Shown here one piece after another: positions 43,568 through 51,690 of a stretch of 64,000 nucleotides of DNA (position 1 is the stretch's first letter; each line of letters starts with the position of its first letter). This DNA comes from Actinophytocola sp050699935 (lineage in GTDB: Bacteria; Actinomycetota; Actinomycetes; Mycobacteriales; Pseudonocardiaceae). Below the pieces are notes generated by a model. The model saw only the letters and a program-made list of their open reading frames with translations. It ran no database searches and was not told the DNA's origin. The translations under genes were made by a program, and so were the position numbers. The stretch lies in NCBI RefSeq assembly GCF_050699935.1, contig NZ_JBOHGB010000017.1, positions 11,665 through 75,664 on the forward strand, written 5' to 3'.

Positions 43568-44221
43568 CTATCCGGGCAACTCCGCGGCGACGTCCACGAC
43601 GAGCGAGAAGAGCTGGGGGTCCGGGCGGCCGGAGACCACTGCTCCCTCCGCCACCACCAGCATGCCCGGGCGCGGACGCGATCGGAAGGGCGTGCCGGTG
43701 AACCGGACGCCCTGCTCGCGGAGTAGACCTGCGCCGAGTTGGGTGACGCTTCCGGTGCCGTCGACGTCGATAAGACGCTTGAGTTTCCCGACGTCGTTTC
43801 GCTGGCGCATTCTTACCCAGGAAACCGACACCACGAACGTGTTACCTGTCGGATCGGCCAGCGTGAACAGGGTCCGGTCCAGTGACTTGCAGGGATTGTG
43901 CCGGAAGAAGTCCTGTACCCGACCGTATGAGTTCACCACGCAGTTGATCGCCGGTTCGGCCGCTTGACGGGTCCTGCGCAGGTTCAGCCCGCGCCATGCG
44001 TCGTCGGCACGACCTTTCCGGGCCGCTTGGCGGCTCTGTGTCACCCTGGCGACCGAGACGTTCGCCGCGCCTACCGACTCGGTCGCCGCGCCTCCCGCTC
44101 CTGCGCCGACACCGCCGAGACCGCCGGCACCCAGCGCGATGGCCGCCCCGATGACCACGACACCCGAACCCCGCGGTACCCACTTGCCGTCCGGCCCTCT
44201 CGGTTGATCCGGCTTGCCCAT
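43568..44221 (-). CDS. Hypothetical membrane-anchored protein
   Basis: The 217-residue protein starts MGKPDQPRGPDGKWVPRG, followed by one hydrophobic Gly/Ala-rich segment (VVVIGAAIALGAGGLGGVGAGAG). An external domain contains two Cys (INCVVN and NPCKSLD) and ends SLVVDVAAELPG. The domain resembles conserved secreted proteins of Pseudonocardiaceae with no known function. It is convergent with TetR 2 with a one-base gap. Confidence 0.65.
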   Translation of the reverse strand: MGKPDQPRGPDGKWVPRGSGVVVIGAAIALGAGGLGGVGAGAGGAATESVGAANVSVARVTQSRQAARKGRADDAWRGLNLRRTRQAAEPAINCVVNSYGRVQDFFRHNPCKSLDRTLFTLADPTGNTFVVSVSWVRMRQRNDVGKLKRLIDVDGTGSVTQLGAGLLREQGVRFTGTPFRSRPRPGMLVVAEGAVVSGRPDPQLFSLVVDVAAELPG

Positions 44222-44297
44222 CCGACCCCCAGTCTCGTGACCGGGCAATGGTATCCAGGCCAGAGATCGTTTCGGGAGAACCGGACGGGCATGTCCT

Positions 44298-44325
44298 TCA
44301 TTTGTCCACCGTCATTTGTCCACCG
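44298..44325. repeat. 14-bp direct repeat, two copies
   Basis: TCATTTGTCCACCG is repeated exactly, head to tail, in the intergenic gap upstream of the membrane-anchored hypothetical gene. It could be a regulator binding tandem or simple slippage. Confidence 0.7.
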
Positions 44326-44365
44326 TCGCGAATTCGTGTCGAATCATTGGCGGCGGTCCGCGGCC

Positions 44366-45178
44366 TCAGGCCTGCCGGACCGATTCGCCGCGCGCGGCCA
44401 GTTCGTCCACAGTGGACATGACTAGGGCGGGGTCGGTGCCGGGCGCTCGCACGCGGACGTCCACCTGGTCCACCCCGGCCGCCGCCAGCCGGGCCAGCTC
44501 GCCGGTGCCGGTCGCGTCGAAGCCCATGGTCAGGCTCAGCTCGCCGGATCCGCCGGCGGACCGGTACCGGGCGACCAGATCGGCCCACTCGCCGTCCGGG
44601 CCGCGCTCGGCGTGCAGGCCGAGCCCGAGCCGGGCGGCGGTCTCGGCGTCGGTGCCGTCCTTCGCGGTCAGCGACAGCGGCGGCCCGCCCGGCTGTACCG
44701 GACGCAGCGTCGGGCGCACCTCGTCGAACACGTAACCAGGCCCGGTCCCGCGCACGGTGTCGTCCGTCCACATGGAACGGAGCAGCCGCAGGCCTTCGGT
44801 GAACCGGTCGGCCGCGTGCGCCGGGTCGATGCCGTGGCCGGCGCACTCGGCCGGTGTGCCGATCGCCAGGCCGGCCCGGGACCGACCGCCCCAGGCGTGG
44901 TCGACCGTGGCGAGTTGCTCGGCCAGCTCGATCGGGTTGCGCACGCCCAGCGGTAGCCCGCGCACGGTGACCGCGAGCTGTCCGGCGGTCGCGGACAGGT
45001 ACGCGCCGGTGGTCAGCGCCTGCGGGTTCCACCGCGGCGCGGTGCCCCATCCGTGCCGCAGGGTGACACCGTCCAGCCGGTCCCGCGCCGCGGCCAGCAG
45101 CGCCAGGTCGGCGGCCAGCGCGGCATCGGGGTCGACGCCGGTTCGATGGCCGTCGGAGAGCACCACCGCGATCCGCAT
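44366..45178 (-). CDS. LLM class flavin-dependent oxidoreductase 2
   Basis: The 270-residue TIM-barrel protein has the luciferase-like segments GGRSRAGLAIGTPAEC, RFTEGLRLLRSMWTDDTV and LSLTAKDGTDAETAARLG. It is shorter than usual LLM enzymes (about 300-340). Cofactor would be F420 or FMN. Strong SD TTAGGAGGCGG precedes the ATG. It follows LLM 1 in the same direction, with repeat copy 2 between them. Confidence 0.8.
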   Translation of the reverse strand: MRIAVVLSDGHRTGVDPDAALAADLALLAAARDRLDGVTLRHGWGTAPRWNPQALTTGAYLSATAGQLAVTVRGLPLGVRNPIELAEQLATVDHAWGGRSRAGLAIGTPAECAGHGIDPAHAADRFTEGLRLLRSMWTDDTVRGTGPGYVFDEVRPTLRPVQPGGPPLSLTAKDGTDAETAARLGLGLHAERGPDGEWADLVARYRSAGGSGELSLTMGFDATGTGELARLAAAGVDQVDVRVRAPGTDPALVMSTVDELAARGESVRQA

Positions 45179-45190
45179 ACCGCCTCCTAA

Positions 45191-45301
45191 GTTCGCTTCG
45201 CTCCTCCGCTACTCGCCGGCTTCCCTCCTCCGTGCTCGGCGCTGGCGCGCCTGCGCGCGAGCGTCAGTCCAGACGGCGAACGCTCCGTCGCTCTCGCTCA
45301 C
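45191..45301 (-). repeat. Copy 2 of the ~111-bp dispersed intergenic element
   Basis: Read on the minus strand, this is homologous end to end to 5099-5210. It starts six bases after the LLM 1 stop and ends just before the SD of LLM 2, the same placement as copy 1. The potential peptide is SESDGAFAVWTDARAQARQR and a few more residues before a stop. Confidence 0.7.
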
Positions 45302-45307
45302 GCCTCC

Positions 45308-46312
45308 TCAACGCAGCCGCTCGATGACCGCGCCGGTCAGCGCGATGCGTTCCATCACCTTGTCGTGCGGCATGCCCGGGTACTGCACCCGCAGCTTCAT
45401 GTGGGTGATCCCGAACTCCTCGCCGTACCTGGCGATCTCCTCGGCGCACTCACCGGGATCGCCGAGGACGAACGTCTCCCTGGCCATCTCCTCGAAGTCG
45501 CCGGTCAGCTGCTTGTCCTTCTCCGACAGCGAGCCCTGCAGGCCGTGCTCGGCGTAGACCTCCCACTTGCGGATCATGCCGGCCCGGCCGTCCTCGATCG
45601 CCTGGGCTCTGGTCCGCCCGATGGAGAACTCCCTGGCGATCGGCACCTCGGCCGGTGCCGGTCGGCCGTGCTCGCGCCGGGTCCGCTCGTGCAGCTCGTG
45701 GTGGCGGCGCAGCGCCTCGCCGCCGAGGAACGGGCTCCAGAACGGGGCGTCGCCGACCGTGGCCGCGCGCCGGGTGGCCGGCTCGGAGTTGGTGGCGATC
45801 CAGACCGGCGGGTGCGGGTCCTGCACCGGCCGGACTCCCGGGCGCACCTCGTCGAGGTGGAAGAACCGGCCGTGGTGGGTGACCGTGTCCTCGGTCCACA
45901 GTCGACGCATCACCTCGAGCGCCTCGGTGAACCTGGCCGCGCGGTGGCGCAGGCTGGTCTCGAACATGTCGAACTCGACCGGCCGGTAGCCGAGCCCGCA
46001 GCCGAACCGGAACCGGCCCCCGCTGAGCACGTCGAGCGTGGCCACCTGCTCGGCCACCTCCAGCGGGTTGGCCAGCGGCACCAGCACCACCGAGGACACC
46101 ACGGTCAGGTCGGGCGCGGCCGCGGTCAGCCGGGCCAGCCACGGGTAGATGTTGAAGTACTGGAACGGATGCACCGCGAAGTGCGTGCCGACGGAGAAGA
46201 AGCCGAAGCCGTGGTCGGCGGCGGCGGTGACCTGATCGATGTGCTCGCGCCACTGGGTAGCGAGGTCCGTTCCGGTGAGTACCACCGGGCCAAGGTGAAA
46301 GCCGACTTCCAC
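45308..46312 (-). CDS. LLM class flavin-dependent oxidoreductase 1
   Basis: The 334-residue protein has the full LLM fold: MEVGFHLGPVVLTGTD, FFSVGTHFAVHPFQYF, LDVLSGGRFRFGCGLGYRPVEF, RFTEALEVMRRLWTEDTV and PPVWIATNSEPATRRAA in parts. It should use reduced F420 or FMN on an unknown substrate. The GTG start lies 113 bp from the divergent cupin gene, with a palindrome between them. Confidence 0.85.
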   Translation of the reverse strand: MEVGFHLGPVVLTGTDLATQWREHIDQVTAAADHGFGFFSVGTHFAVHPFQYFNIYPWLARLTAAAPDLTVVSSVVLVPLANPLEVAEQVATLDVLSGGRFRFGCGLGYRPVEFDMFETSLRHRAARFTEALEVMRRLWTEDTVTHHGRFFHLDEVRPGVRPVQDPHPPVWIATNSEPATRRAATVGDAPFWSPFLGGEALRRHHELHERTRREHGRPAPAEVPIAREFSIGRTRAQAIEDGRAGMIRKWEVYAEHGLQGSLSEKDKQLTGDFEEMARETFVLGDPGECAEEIARYGEEFGITHMKLRVQYPGMPHDKVMERIALTGAVIERLR

Positions 46313-46344
46313 GTGGCCTCCGCAGCTCGAAAGGACCCTGCATC

Positions 46345-46371
46345 TATGATATATCGCACGCGCATGTCATA
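46345..46371. promoter_or_regulatory. Palindrome in the LLM 1/cupin divergent region
   Basis: TATGATAT (46345-46352) and ATGTCATA (46364-46371) are near-exact inverted arms with an 11-base spacer, in an AT-rich island 33 bp upstream of LLM 1. The arms resemble those of operator site 3, but the spacing differs. Confidence 0.4.
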
Positions 46372-46425
46372 CCAGGGCCGCCCGCTTGACTTGCCGGCCC
46401 GACCGGCGTCTGTGATCGTGCGCCC

Positions 46426-46917
46426 ATGACCGAGGTGACGTACCGCCTGTCCCCGCACCAGACGCTCACGGTGCGAAGATCCAGTGCCGACACCGGGGGT
46501 GAGCTGCTCGAGGTGGAGGCGACGTGGTCGGGTGGTGGTGCGTTGCCGCCCGCGCACTTCCACCCCGCCCAGGACGAGCACTTCGAGGTGGTCGATGGCG
46601 GGCTTCGGGTGCTCGTCGATGGTGCCGAACGGCTGCTGGAGGCCGGCGACGTGCTGGACGTCCCGCAGGGGACGGTCCACGCCATGACCGGTGCGCAGGA
46701 CGGGGCGCGGGCGATCTGGCGGACCCGTCCGGCAATGCGCACCGAGGAGTTCTTCGCCGCCATGGACGAGGCCCAGCGCCGCGGCGGCTCGCTGCTCGAC
46801 TTGGTCCCGGTCGTTCGCGCGCACCGTGCCGAGTTCCGCCTCACCACACCGCCGCGGTGGCTGCAGCGTCCGTTGTTCGCGGTCCTCGGCGTGGCCGGCA
46901 AGCTGGTTCGCCGCTGA
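46426..46917 (+). CDS. Cupin domain protein
   Basis: The 163-residue protein carries a cupin with PPAHFHPAQDEHFEVVDGG (His/His/Glu of motif 1) and GDVLDVPQGTVHAM (His of motif 2), so one metal site is plausible. A C-terminal helical extension ends in WLQRPLFAVLGVAGKLVRR. Function is unknown; it is divergent from LLM 1. Confidence 0.8.
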   Translation: MTEVTYRLSPHQTLTVRRSSADTGGELLEVEATWSGGGALPPAHFHPAQDEHFEVVDGGLRVLVDGAERLLEAGDVLDVPQGTVHAMTGAQDGARAIWRTRPAMRTEEFFAAMDEAQRRGGSLLDLVPVVRAHRAEFRLTTPPRWLQRPLFAVLGVAGKLVRR

Positions 46918-46937
46918 CCGGGTGACCGCCCCGACGC

Positions 46938-47867
46938 CTACCGGCCGGCCGGCTGGGTGAGGTGGTCGACGGAGCCGGTCTGGCTGAGGTCGTAGCCGCC
47001 GAGTGCGGTGATCGCGGCGTGCACGTCTGGGTCGTGCACCGCCTCGACGAGCGGGGTCGCGGCGTCGAGCGCCTCCTCGGCCAGGACGAGGTCGTAGTCC
47101 TCCCACGCCACGGGCAGGAAGTCCAGGTCGAGGTCCGCGGCTGCGGCACGCACCGCGAGCCCGACGTCCGCGGCGCCGACCGCGACCGCGAGTGCGACCT
47201 CCAGGTGGGAGCCGAACTCGGGACCGGTCACCTCGTCGGGCTTCAAGCCGACCGCGGTGAGGGCGTGGTCCAGCAGCACCCGCGTGCCGGTCCCCGGGCC
47301 GCGCTTGGCGACCCGGAGGCCGCGCACCTGCCGCAGGTCCGTGATCCGGCGTGGATTGCCGGCCGGCAACAGCAGACCCTGCTCGCGCCGCCACAGGTGA
47401 ACCAGGAGCGGGTGCCTACCGCGCAGCACCGCCCTCGCGAACGGCGCGTTGTAGATCCCCGTGTGGTGGCGCAGGTGCGCGGTCGCGCCGTCGGCGACGT
47501 TCGAGGCCACGGCGGCGAGACCGTGCAGGCTGCCCCGTGCGGGCACCACCGAGACCCGGTCGCCGAGGCGGCGCAACACGAGACTCATCGCCGGATCGTC
47601 ACTGCCGGCGAGCCGGAACACCGACGTGCCGCCGAGCATGCGCCGGGCAGCGGCCGGCCCGTCCGGGCTCACCCGTGCCCGGCGGCGCGGCTCCAGACCG
47701 ATCACTCCGCGTTCGGCGAGGTGCCGGTAGGCGCGGCTCGCGGTGGCCGCCGTGGTGGCCCGGGCGGTGGCGAGGTCGCGGACGCTCGGCAGCTCGGTCC
47801 CGGGCGGGAGCTCGCCGTCGAGGACCGCGGTGGCGAGCTCCGAGCTGAGATCCAGATAGCGGGTCAT
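46938..47867 (-). CDS. GntR-type winged-helix regulator with PBP-like sensor domain
   Basis: The 309-residue protein has an N-terminal GntR HTH (LPPGTELPSVRDLATARATTAATASRAYRHLAERGVI in parts, residues 1-60). A type 2 periplasmic-binding fold follows (about 95-300), with GTGTRVLLDHAL, AVGAADVGLAVRAAA and a VAWEDYDLVL hinge. This domain is known from molybdate/tungstate-responsive regulators. It is divergent from tupABC, so it likely senses the same oxyanion inside the cell. Confidence 0.82.
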   Translation of the reverse strand: MTRYLDLSSELATAVLDGELPPGTELPSVRDLATARATTAATASRAYRHLAERGVIGLEPRRRARVSPDGPAAARRMLGGTSVFRLAGSDDPAMSLVLRRLGDRVSVVPARGSLHGLAAVASNVADGATAHLRHHTGIYNAPFARAVLRGRHPLLVHLWRREQGLLLPAGNPRRITDLRQVRGLRVAKRGPGTGTRVLLDHALTAVGLKPDEVTGPEFGSHLEVALAVAVGAADVGLAVRAAAADLDLDFLPVAWEDYDLVLAEEALDAATPLVEAVHDPDVHAAITALGGYDLSQTGSVDHLTQPAGR

Positions 47868-47903
47868 GGGTTGTCCCTCGGCGTCCAGGGCCGGTTAATC
47901 TTG

Positions 47904-47923
47904 TGTCGCACTGTGATGCTACA
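47904..47923. promoter_or_regulatory. Candidate operator upstream of tupA
   Basis: TGTCGCA and TGCTACA form an inverted repeat (6 of 7 pairs) around a 6-base centre, located 13 bp before the tupA ATG and overlapping the region where its promoter or leader must be. It is a candidate site for the divergent GntR-type regulator. Confidence 0.45.
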
Positions 47924-47936
47924 GAAGGAGTCAGCG

Positions 47937-48773
47937 ATGCGTGTGGCGCTCTCGGCTGTTCTGTTGTCGCTCATGTCGCTCACGGCGTGCGCTGGGACGG
48001 ACCACGCCGCCGCGCCTTCGGCCGAGAAGTCGTTGATACTCGCCACCACCACGAGCACCCAGGACTCGGGTCTGCTCGACGAGTTGCTGCCGGACTTCAC
48101 CGCCGACACCGGCTGGCGGGTCAAACCGCTGGCCGTGGGCAGCGGACAGGCCATCGAACTGGGCCGGCGCGGCGAGGCCGACGTGCTGCTCGTGCACTCC
48201 CCGGAGGCCGAGCTGGAGTTCGTCGCGGAGGGCACCGCGGGGGGCCGTCGTCTGGTCATGCACAACGACTTCGTGCTCGTCGGGCCGCCGGACGACCCGG
48301 CCGGGATCCGTGGCGTACCGGTCGCCGAGGCGATGCGGCGGATCGCCACCGCGGAATCAGGTTTCGTCTCACGCGGCGACGAGTCCGGAACCCACGCCCG
48401 GGAAACACAGCTGTGGGAAGAGATCACCCCGTCCGGACGCTGGTACCGCTCCACCGGCCAGGGCATGGGGGCCACGTTGCGCGTGGCGAGCGAGACGTCG
48501 GCCCACACCTTGACCGATCGGGCCACCTACCTATCCCAGAGAGCGAACCTCATGCTCGAGGTACTGAACGAGGGGGACAAGGCCCTGCTCAACGTCTACC
48601 ACGTCATCGAGATGACCAAGCGTGCCGGCGACCGGGTCCAGCCGGACGGTGCGAAGGCGTTCGCCGACTGGATCGTCGGTCCGCGGGCACAGCGGATGAT
48701 CGGCGAGTTCGGCACCGAGGAACCCCTGTTCGTGCCGGACGCGGGCAAGGACGAATCGACGCTGGGGAACTGA
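47937..48773 (+). CDS. tupA: Tungstate-type ABC transporter binding lipoprotein
   Basis: The 278-residue precursor has a lipoprotein signal (LTAC lipobox, Cys at about 18) and the oxyanion-binding TTTS motif in ATTTSTQDSGLLDELLP characteristic of TupA. Further TupA segments are GSGQAIELGRRGEADVLLVH, FVSRGDESGTH and GMGATLRVASE. It binds tungstate, or possibly molybdate, outside the membrane. SD AAGGAG is eight bases before the ATG. Confidence 0.85.
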   Translation: MRVALSAVLLSLMSLTACAGTDHAAAPSAEKSLILATTTSTQDSGLLDELLPDFTADTGWRVKPLAVGSGQAIELGRRGEADVLLVHSPEAELEFVAEGTAGGRRLVMHNDFVLVGPPDDPAGIRGVPVAEAMRRIATAESGFVSRGDESGTHARETQLWEEITPSGRWYRSTGQGMGATLRVASETSAHTLTDRATYLSQRANLMLEVLNEGDKALLNVYHVIEMTKRAGDRVQPDGAKAFADWIVGPRAQRMIGEFGTEEPLFVPDAGKDESTLGN

Positions 48774-48777
48774 CGAC

Positions 48778-49479
48778 GTGGACGTGCTCGGCGACGGCCT
48801 GCTCGAGGCGTTGCGGCTGCTGCTGACCGGGGACGAGGACACCTGGGCGATCACGGGGCTCACCCTGCGGGTCTCGCTCGGCGCGACGCTGGTCGCCTTC
48901 CTGCTCGGTGTCCCGGTGGGGACGGTGCTCGCCCTCGGCCGTTTCCGAGGGCGACGAGTGCTGCTCGCGGTCGCGAACACCGGCATGGGTCTGCCGCCGG
49001 TCGTGGTCGGGTTGTTCGTCACCGTGCTGCTGTGGCGCGCCGGCCCGTTCGGCGCACTCGACCTGCTGTACACCCCGACCGCGATGGTGGTCGCACAGGC
49101 CGCGATCGCCACACCGATCGTGATCGCGCTGACGGCCACGGCCCTGCAGCAGGTCGACCCGGACTTCCTGCTGCAGATGCGCGCGCTGGGTGCCACGAGG
49201 TCGCGCGCGCTCGGCGCGCTGCTGGTGGAGGCGAAGCTGCCGCTGCTGGCCGCGGGCATGGCGGGGTTCGGCGCCGTGGTCAGCGAGGTCGGGGCCGCGC
49301 AGATGGTCGGCGGCAACCTCGCCGGCGAGACCCGGGTGCTCACCACCGCCGCGGTGCTCGCCACCAGCCGTGGCCAGTTCGCGCTGGCCATCGCGTTCGG
49401 CCTGGTCCTGCTGGTCATCGCGTTCGCGGTCAACCTCGCGATCACGATCGCCCAACACCGTCAGACGGTGGCCACGTGA
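48778..49479 (+). CDS. tupB: Tungstate-type ABC transporter permease
   Basis: The 233-residue permease has about five spans and the EAA loop LQMRALGATRSRALGALLVEAKLP, here cited by its core MRALGATRSRALGALL. GMGLPPVVVGLFV is typical of TupB/ModB. It starts with GTG four bases after tupA and its stop overlaps the GTG of tupC (GTGA). Confidence 0.85.
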   Translation: MDVLGDGLLEALRLLLTGDEDTWAITGLTLRVSLGATLVAFLLGVPVGTVLALGRFRGRRVLLAVANTGMGLPPVVVGLFVTVLLWRAGPFGALDLLYTPTAMVVAQAAIATPIVIALTATALQQVDPDFLLQMRALGATRSRALGALLVEAKLPLLAAGMAGFGAVVSEVGAAQMVGGNLAGETRVLTTAAVLATSRGQFALAIAFGLVLLVIAFAVNLAITIAQHRQTVAT

Positions 49480-50489
49480 GCATCGGGTGCCGCGACCTGA
49501 CGGTCACCGCGAGTGGGCGAGAGCTCATCGCCGTACCGCGGCTGGACATCGCGACAGGCGAGACCCTCGCGGTCCTCGGTCCCAACGGCTCGGGGAAGTC
49601 GACGCTGCTGCGCGCGCTCGCGCACCTCGGCACCGCGGCACGGTCCGGCAACGTCCTGCTCGACGGCCAAGTCGCCACCACCGCCGAGCTCCGCGGCGCG
49701 GTCGCCGCGGTGCTGCAACGTCCCGTGCTGCAACGCACGAGCGTGCTCGACAACGCCGCGGCCGGCCTCCGCCTGCGCGGCGTGCGGCGCGGCGCGGCCC
49801 GCCGGCGAGCCGAGCCCTGGCTCGACGCGCTCGGCGTCGCACACCTGGCCACCCGCAACGCCCGGACACTGTCCGGGGGCGAAGCCCAGCGCGTGGCCAT
49901 CGCGCGGGCCCTCGCCGTCGCACCACGGGTGTTGCTGCTCGACGAGCCGTTCACCGGTCTCGACGCCACCACGCGCACCGACATGCTCGCCGACCTCCGC
50001 GCCGCGCTGGACAAGCAGAACGCCGCCGTCCTGCTCGTCACGCACGACCGCGAGGAGGCACGCGCACTCGCACGACGCACGGCCCTGCTCGTGAACGGTG
50101 AGATCCGGCAGGTCGGCACCACCGCGGACGTCCTCGACGCACCCGCCGACCTCGAGTGCGCAAGCCTGCTGGGCTTCACCACACAACTGCCGCCCGCACT
50201 CACCGGCCAGGAGGTGACGCTGGTCGCCCGACCGGAACGCTGCGGCCCTCTCGCCGACTCCACACCGCCCGCACCCGACGCGGTGGTAGTCGGCGGCGTC
50301 ATTCGCCGGGCCGTACCACTCGGCGGCGCGATCCGCCTCGACGTGGACACCGCCACCGGGCCCGTCACAGCGGTGACCACCGCGGATGCCACGTTCACTC
50401 CCGGCGGCGCGATCCGTATCGCGATAGCCCACGAGCATCTCCGCGAATGCGCGCGACGACCCGTGCACGACTCGTCTTGCCACGGATGA
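49476..50489 (+). CDS. tupC: Tungstate-type ABC transporter ATPase
   Basis: The 337-residue ATPase has Walker A GPNGSGKST, the signature LSGGEAQRVAIARAL and Walker B VLLLDEPFTGLD. A C-terminal domain from about 240 resembles the TOBE/regulatory regions of molybdate ATPases (TLVARPERCGPL, GGVIRRAVPLGGAIRLDV). It completes tupABC. Confidence 0.85.
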   Translation: MSIGCRDLTVTASGRELIAVPRLDIATGETLAVLGPNGSGKSTLLRALAHLGTAARSGNVLLDGQVATTAELRGAVAAVLQRPVLQRTSVLDNAAAGLRLRGVRRGAARRRAEPWLDALGVAHLATRNARTLSGGEAQRVAIARALAVAPRVLLLDEPFTGLDATTRTDMLADLRAALDKQNAAVLLVTHDREEARALARRTALLVNGEIRQVGTTADVLDAPADLECASLLGFTTQLPPALTGQEVTLVARPERCGPLADSTPPAPDAVVVGGVIRRAVPLGGAIRLDVDTATGPVTAVTTADATFTPGGAIRIAIAHEHLRECARRPVHDSSCHG

Positions 50490-50609
50490 CGGTGCGTTGT
50501 CCATGTTCGGCGAGGTGTTCTCGGTGATCTGTGTAGCGGGGCGGCGTGGCCCGTCGGACCCGCGGGCGGCGCGGCGTGCCGGTCAGCCGGTCGGCACACC
50601 GAGTGCGGT

Positions 50610-50753
50610 GTGGACGCCTCGGCGTCGAAGCGGCAGCTGTACGACGTGGCCCGGAAGCTGGACATCCGGGGCCGCTCGTCCATGACCGAGCAGGAGCTCG
50701 TGGACTCCATCGAGAAGGCCGACACCCGCCGGGCCGCCCAAGCCAGAAGGTGA
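50610..50753 (+). pseudogene. Rho_N-type SAP-like domain fragment
   Basis: In one frame the sequence reads ASKRQLYDVARKLDIRGRSSMTEQELVDSIEKAD and stops at 50753. This is the LEM/SAP-like domain found at the N-terminus of Rho and at the C-terminus of some Ku and small actinobacterial proteins. The open frame before it has no recognisable partner domain and no SD near GTG 50610. It could be a 47-residue gene or, more likely, a leftover of a larger one. Confidence 0.45.
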
Positions 50754-50819
50754 TCAGCCGGCCCAGGCGAGGAGCGGTTGCCGGCGTTCCGGGTGGCGCG
50801 GTGCCGCCAGCGCCTCCTT

Positions 50820-51030
50820 TTCCGCCGGCGGATCCGTTCGCGGGCGCGGCCGAGCCGGAGCTGGAGATCGCGTCCGGTCCGTCCCAGCTTCGCGACCTCG
50901 GCCACCAGATGGGCCGGGAGGCGGACGGTTCGGGCGTAGTTGGCGAGTCCACGCTCGATGGCCTGGCGGATCCACCAGACGGCGGAGAACTTGAATCCCT
51001 TGGTGTGGTCGACCTTCTCCACCACGCCAC
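50820..51030 (-). pseudogene. Sigma-70 factor fragment (regions 2.3-3.0)
   Basis: The minus strand reads VEKVDHTKGFKFS then WWIRQAIERGLANYARTVRLPAHLVAEVAKLGR, the hallmark of principal-type sigma factor regions 2.3, 2.4 and 3.0. The usual TYATWWIRQ is shortened to AVWWIRQ. Nothing before or after matches the rest of a sigma factor, so only about 65 residues remain. Confidence 0.65.
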
Positions 51031-51147
51031 CGCCGATTCCGTCCGTGCGGTTTTGGTGGGTCCACCCGGGGTACGCCAGGCTCCGCGCGCCAGGAGGTCA
51101 CCGATGTGCCTGCGCGCACACGAGGTCGCCTGTCAGGAGGATGAAGC

Positions 51148-51690
51148 ATGAAGTCTGGACCACTTGTCGCGGCGGGGGTCGGGGTCGGGTACTTACTCGG
51201 CCGCTCCCGCAAGATGCGGTTGGCGTTGATGGCAGCGGCGGCGGCAACGGGTGTGGTCGGGTCGCCGCGGGAGCTGATGCAACGCGGACTCAAGAAGCTC
51301 GGCTCGTCACCCGAGCTGGGCAAGCTCACCGATGTGGCGCGAGGGCAGCTCCTCGACGCGGCCAGGACGGCGGCCATGACGGCGGCGAGCAGTCGCATCG
51401 ACGCGCTGAACGAACGGCTACAGCCCACGGCGACGGCGGGCAAGCCCGACCGAGACACCGACGGAGACACCGGCCGAGACACCGAAAGAGACACCGAAAG
51501 AGACACCGAAGCGGCGGGGGCGGCGGCCGAAGAGTCCGAACAGGACCGAGAAGAGCCCAAGCGCCCGCGCCGCCGCGCGGCGAGCGCGACCACCCGGCAC
51601 CGGGCCCGCGCGGAGGCGTCCGACAGCGAGCCCCGCCGGTCCACCACGCGCAGCCGCACCAATCGCGCCCCGGTGCGGCGGGCTCGGTGA
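51148..51690 (+). CDS. Gas vesicle operon leader protein (GvpY-like position)
   Basis: The 180-residue protein has a short hydrophobic start (LVAAGVGVGYLLGRS), a helical region to about residue 95 and a low-complexity, highly charged tail with five DT(E/D) repeats and many Arg/Ser/Thr. It lies at the head of the gas vesicle run with an AGGAGG SD. In Streptomyces gas vesicle clusters the genes gvpY and gvpZ encode comparable small proteins; I infer equivalence from position only. Confidence 0.6.
   Translation: MKSGPLVAAGVGVGYLLGRSRKMRLALMAAAAATGVVGSPRELMQRGLKKLGSSPELGKLTDVARGQLLDAARTAAMTAASSRIDALNERLQPTATAGKPDRDTDGDTGRDTERDTERDTEAAGAAAEESEQDREEPKRPRRRAASATTRHRARAEASDSEPRRSTTRSRTNRAPVRRAR
51450..51509 (+). 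repeat. 12-bp in-frame tandem repeat, five copies
   Basis: Five near-identical 12-bp units (consensus core GAGACACCG) encode the RDTE/DGDTG/RDTE/RDTE/RDTE part of the leader protein's tail. The last two units are identical. Confidence 0.8.

Larger units (their letters stand above)
50490..51147. other. Gene-poor stretch with two gene remnants before the gas vesicle operon
   Basis: About 660 bp lack an intact gene with a family signature. It contains a plus-strand Rho_N-like remnant (50610-50753) and a minus-strand sigma-70 remnant (about 50820-51030). Upstream of the gvpY-like gene lies an AGGAGG but no clear promoter boxes that I can defend. Confidence 0.6.
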
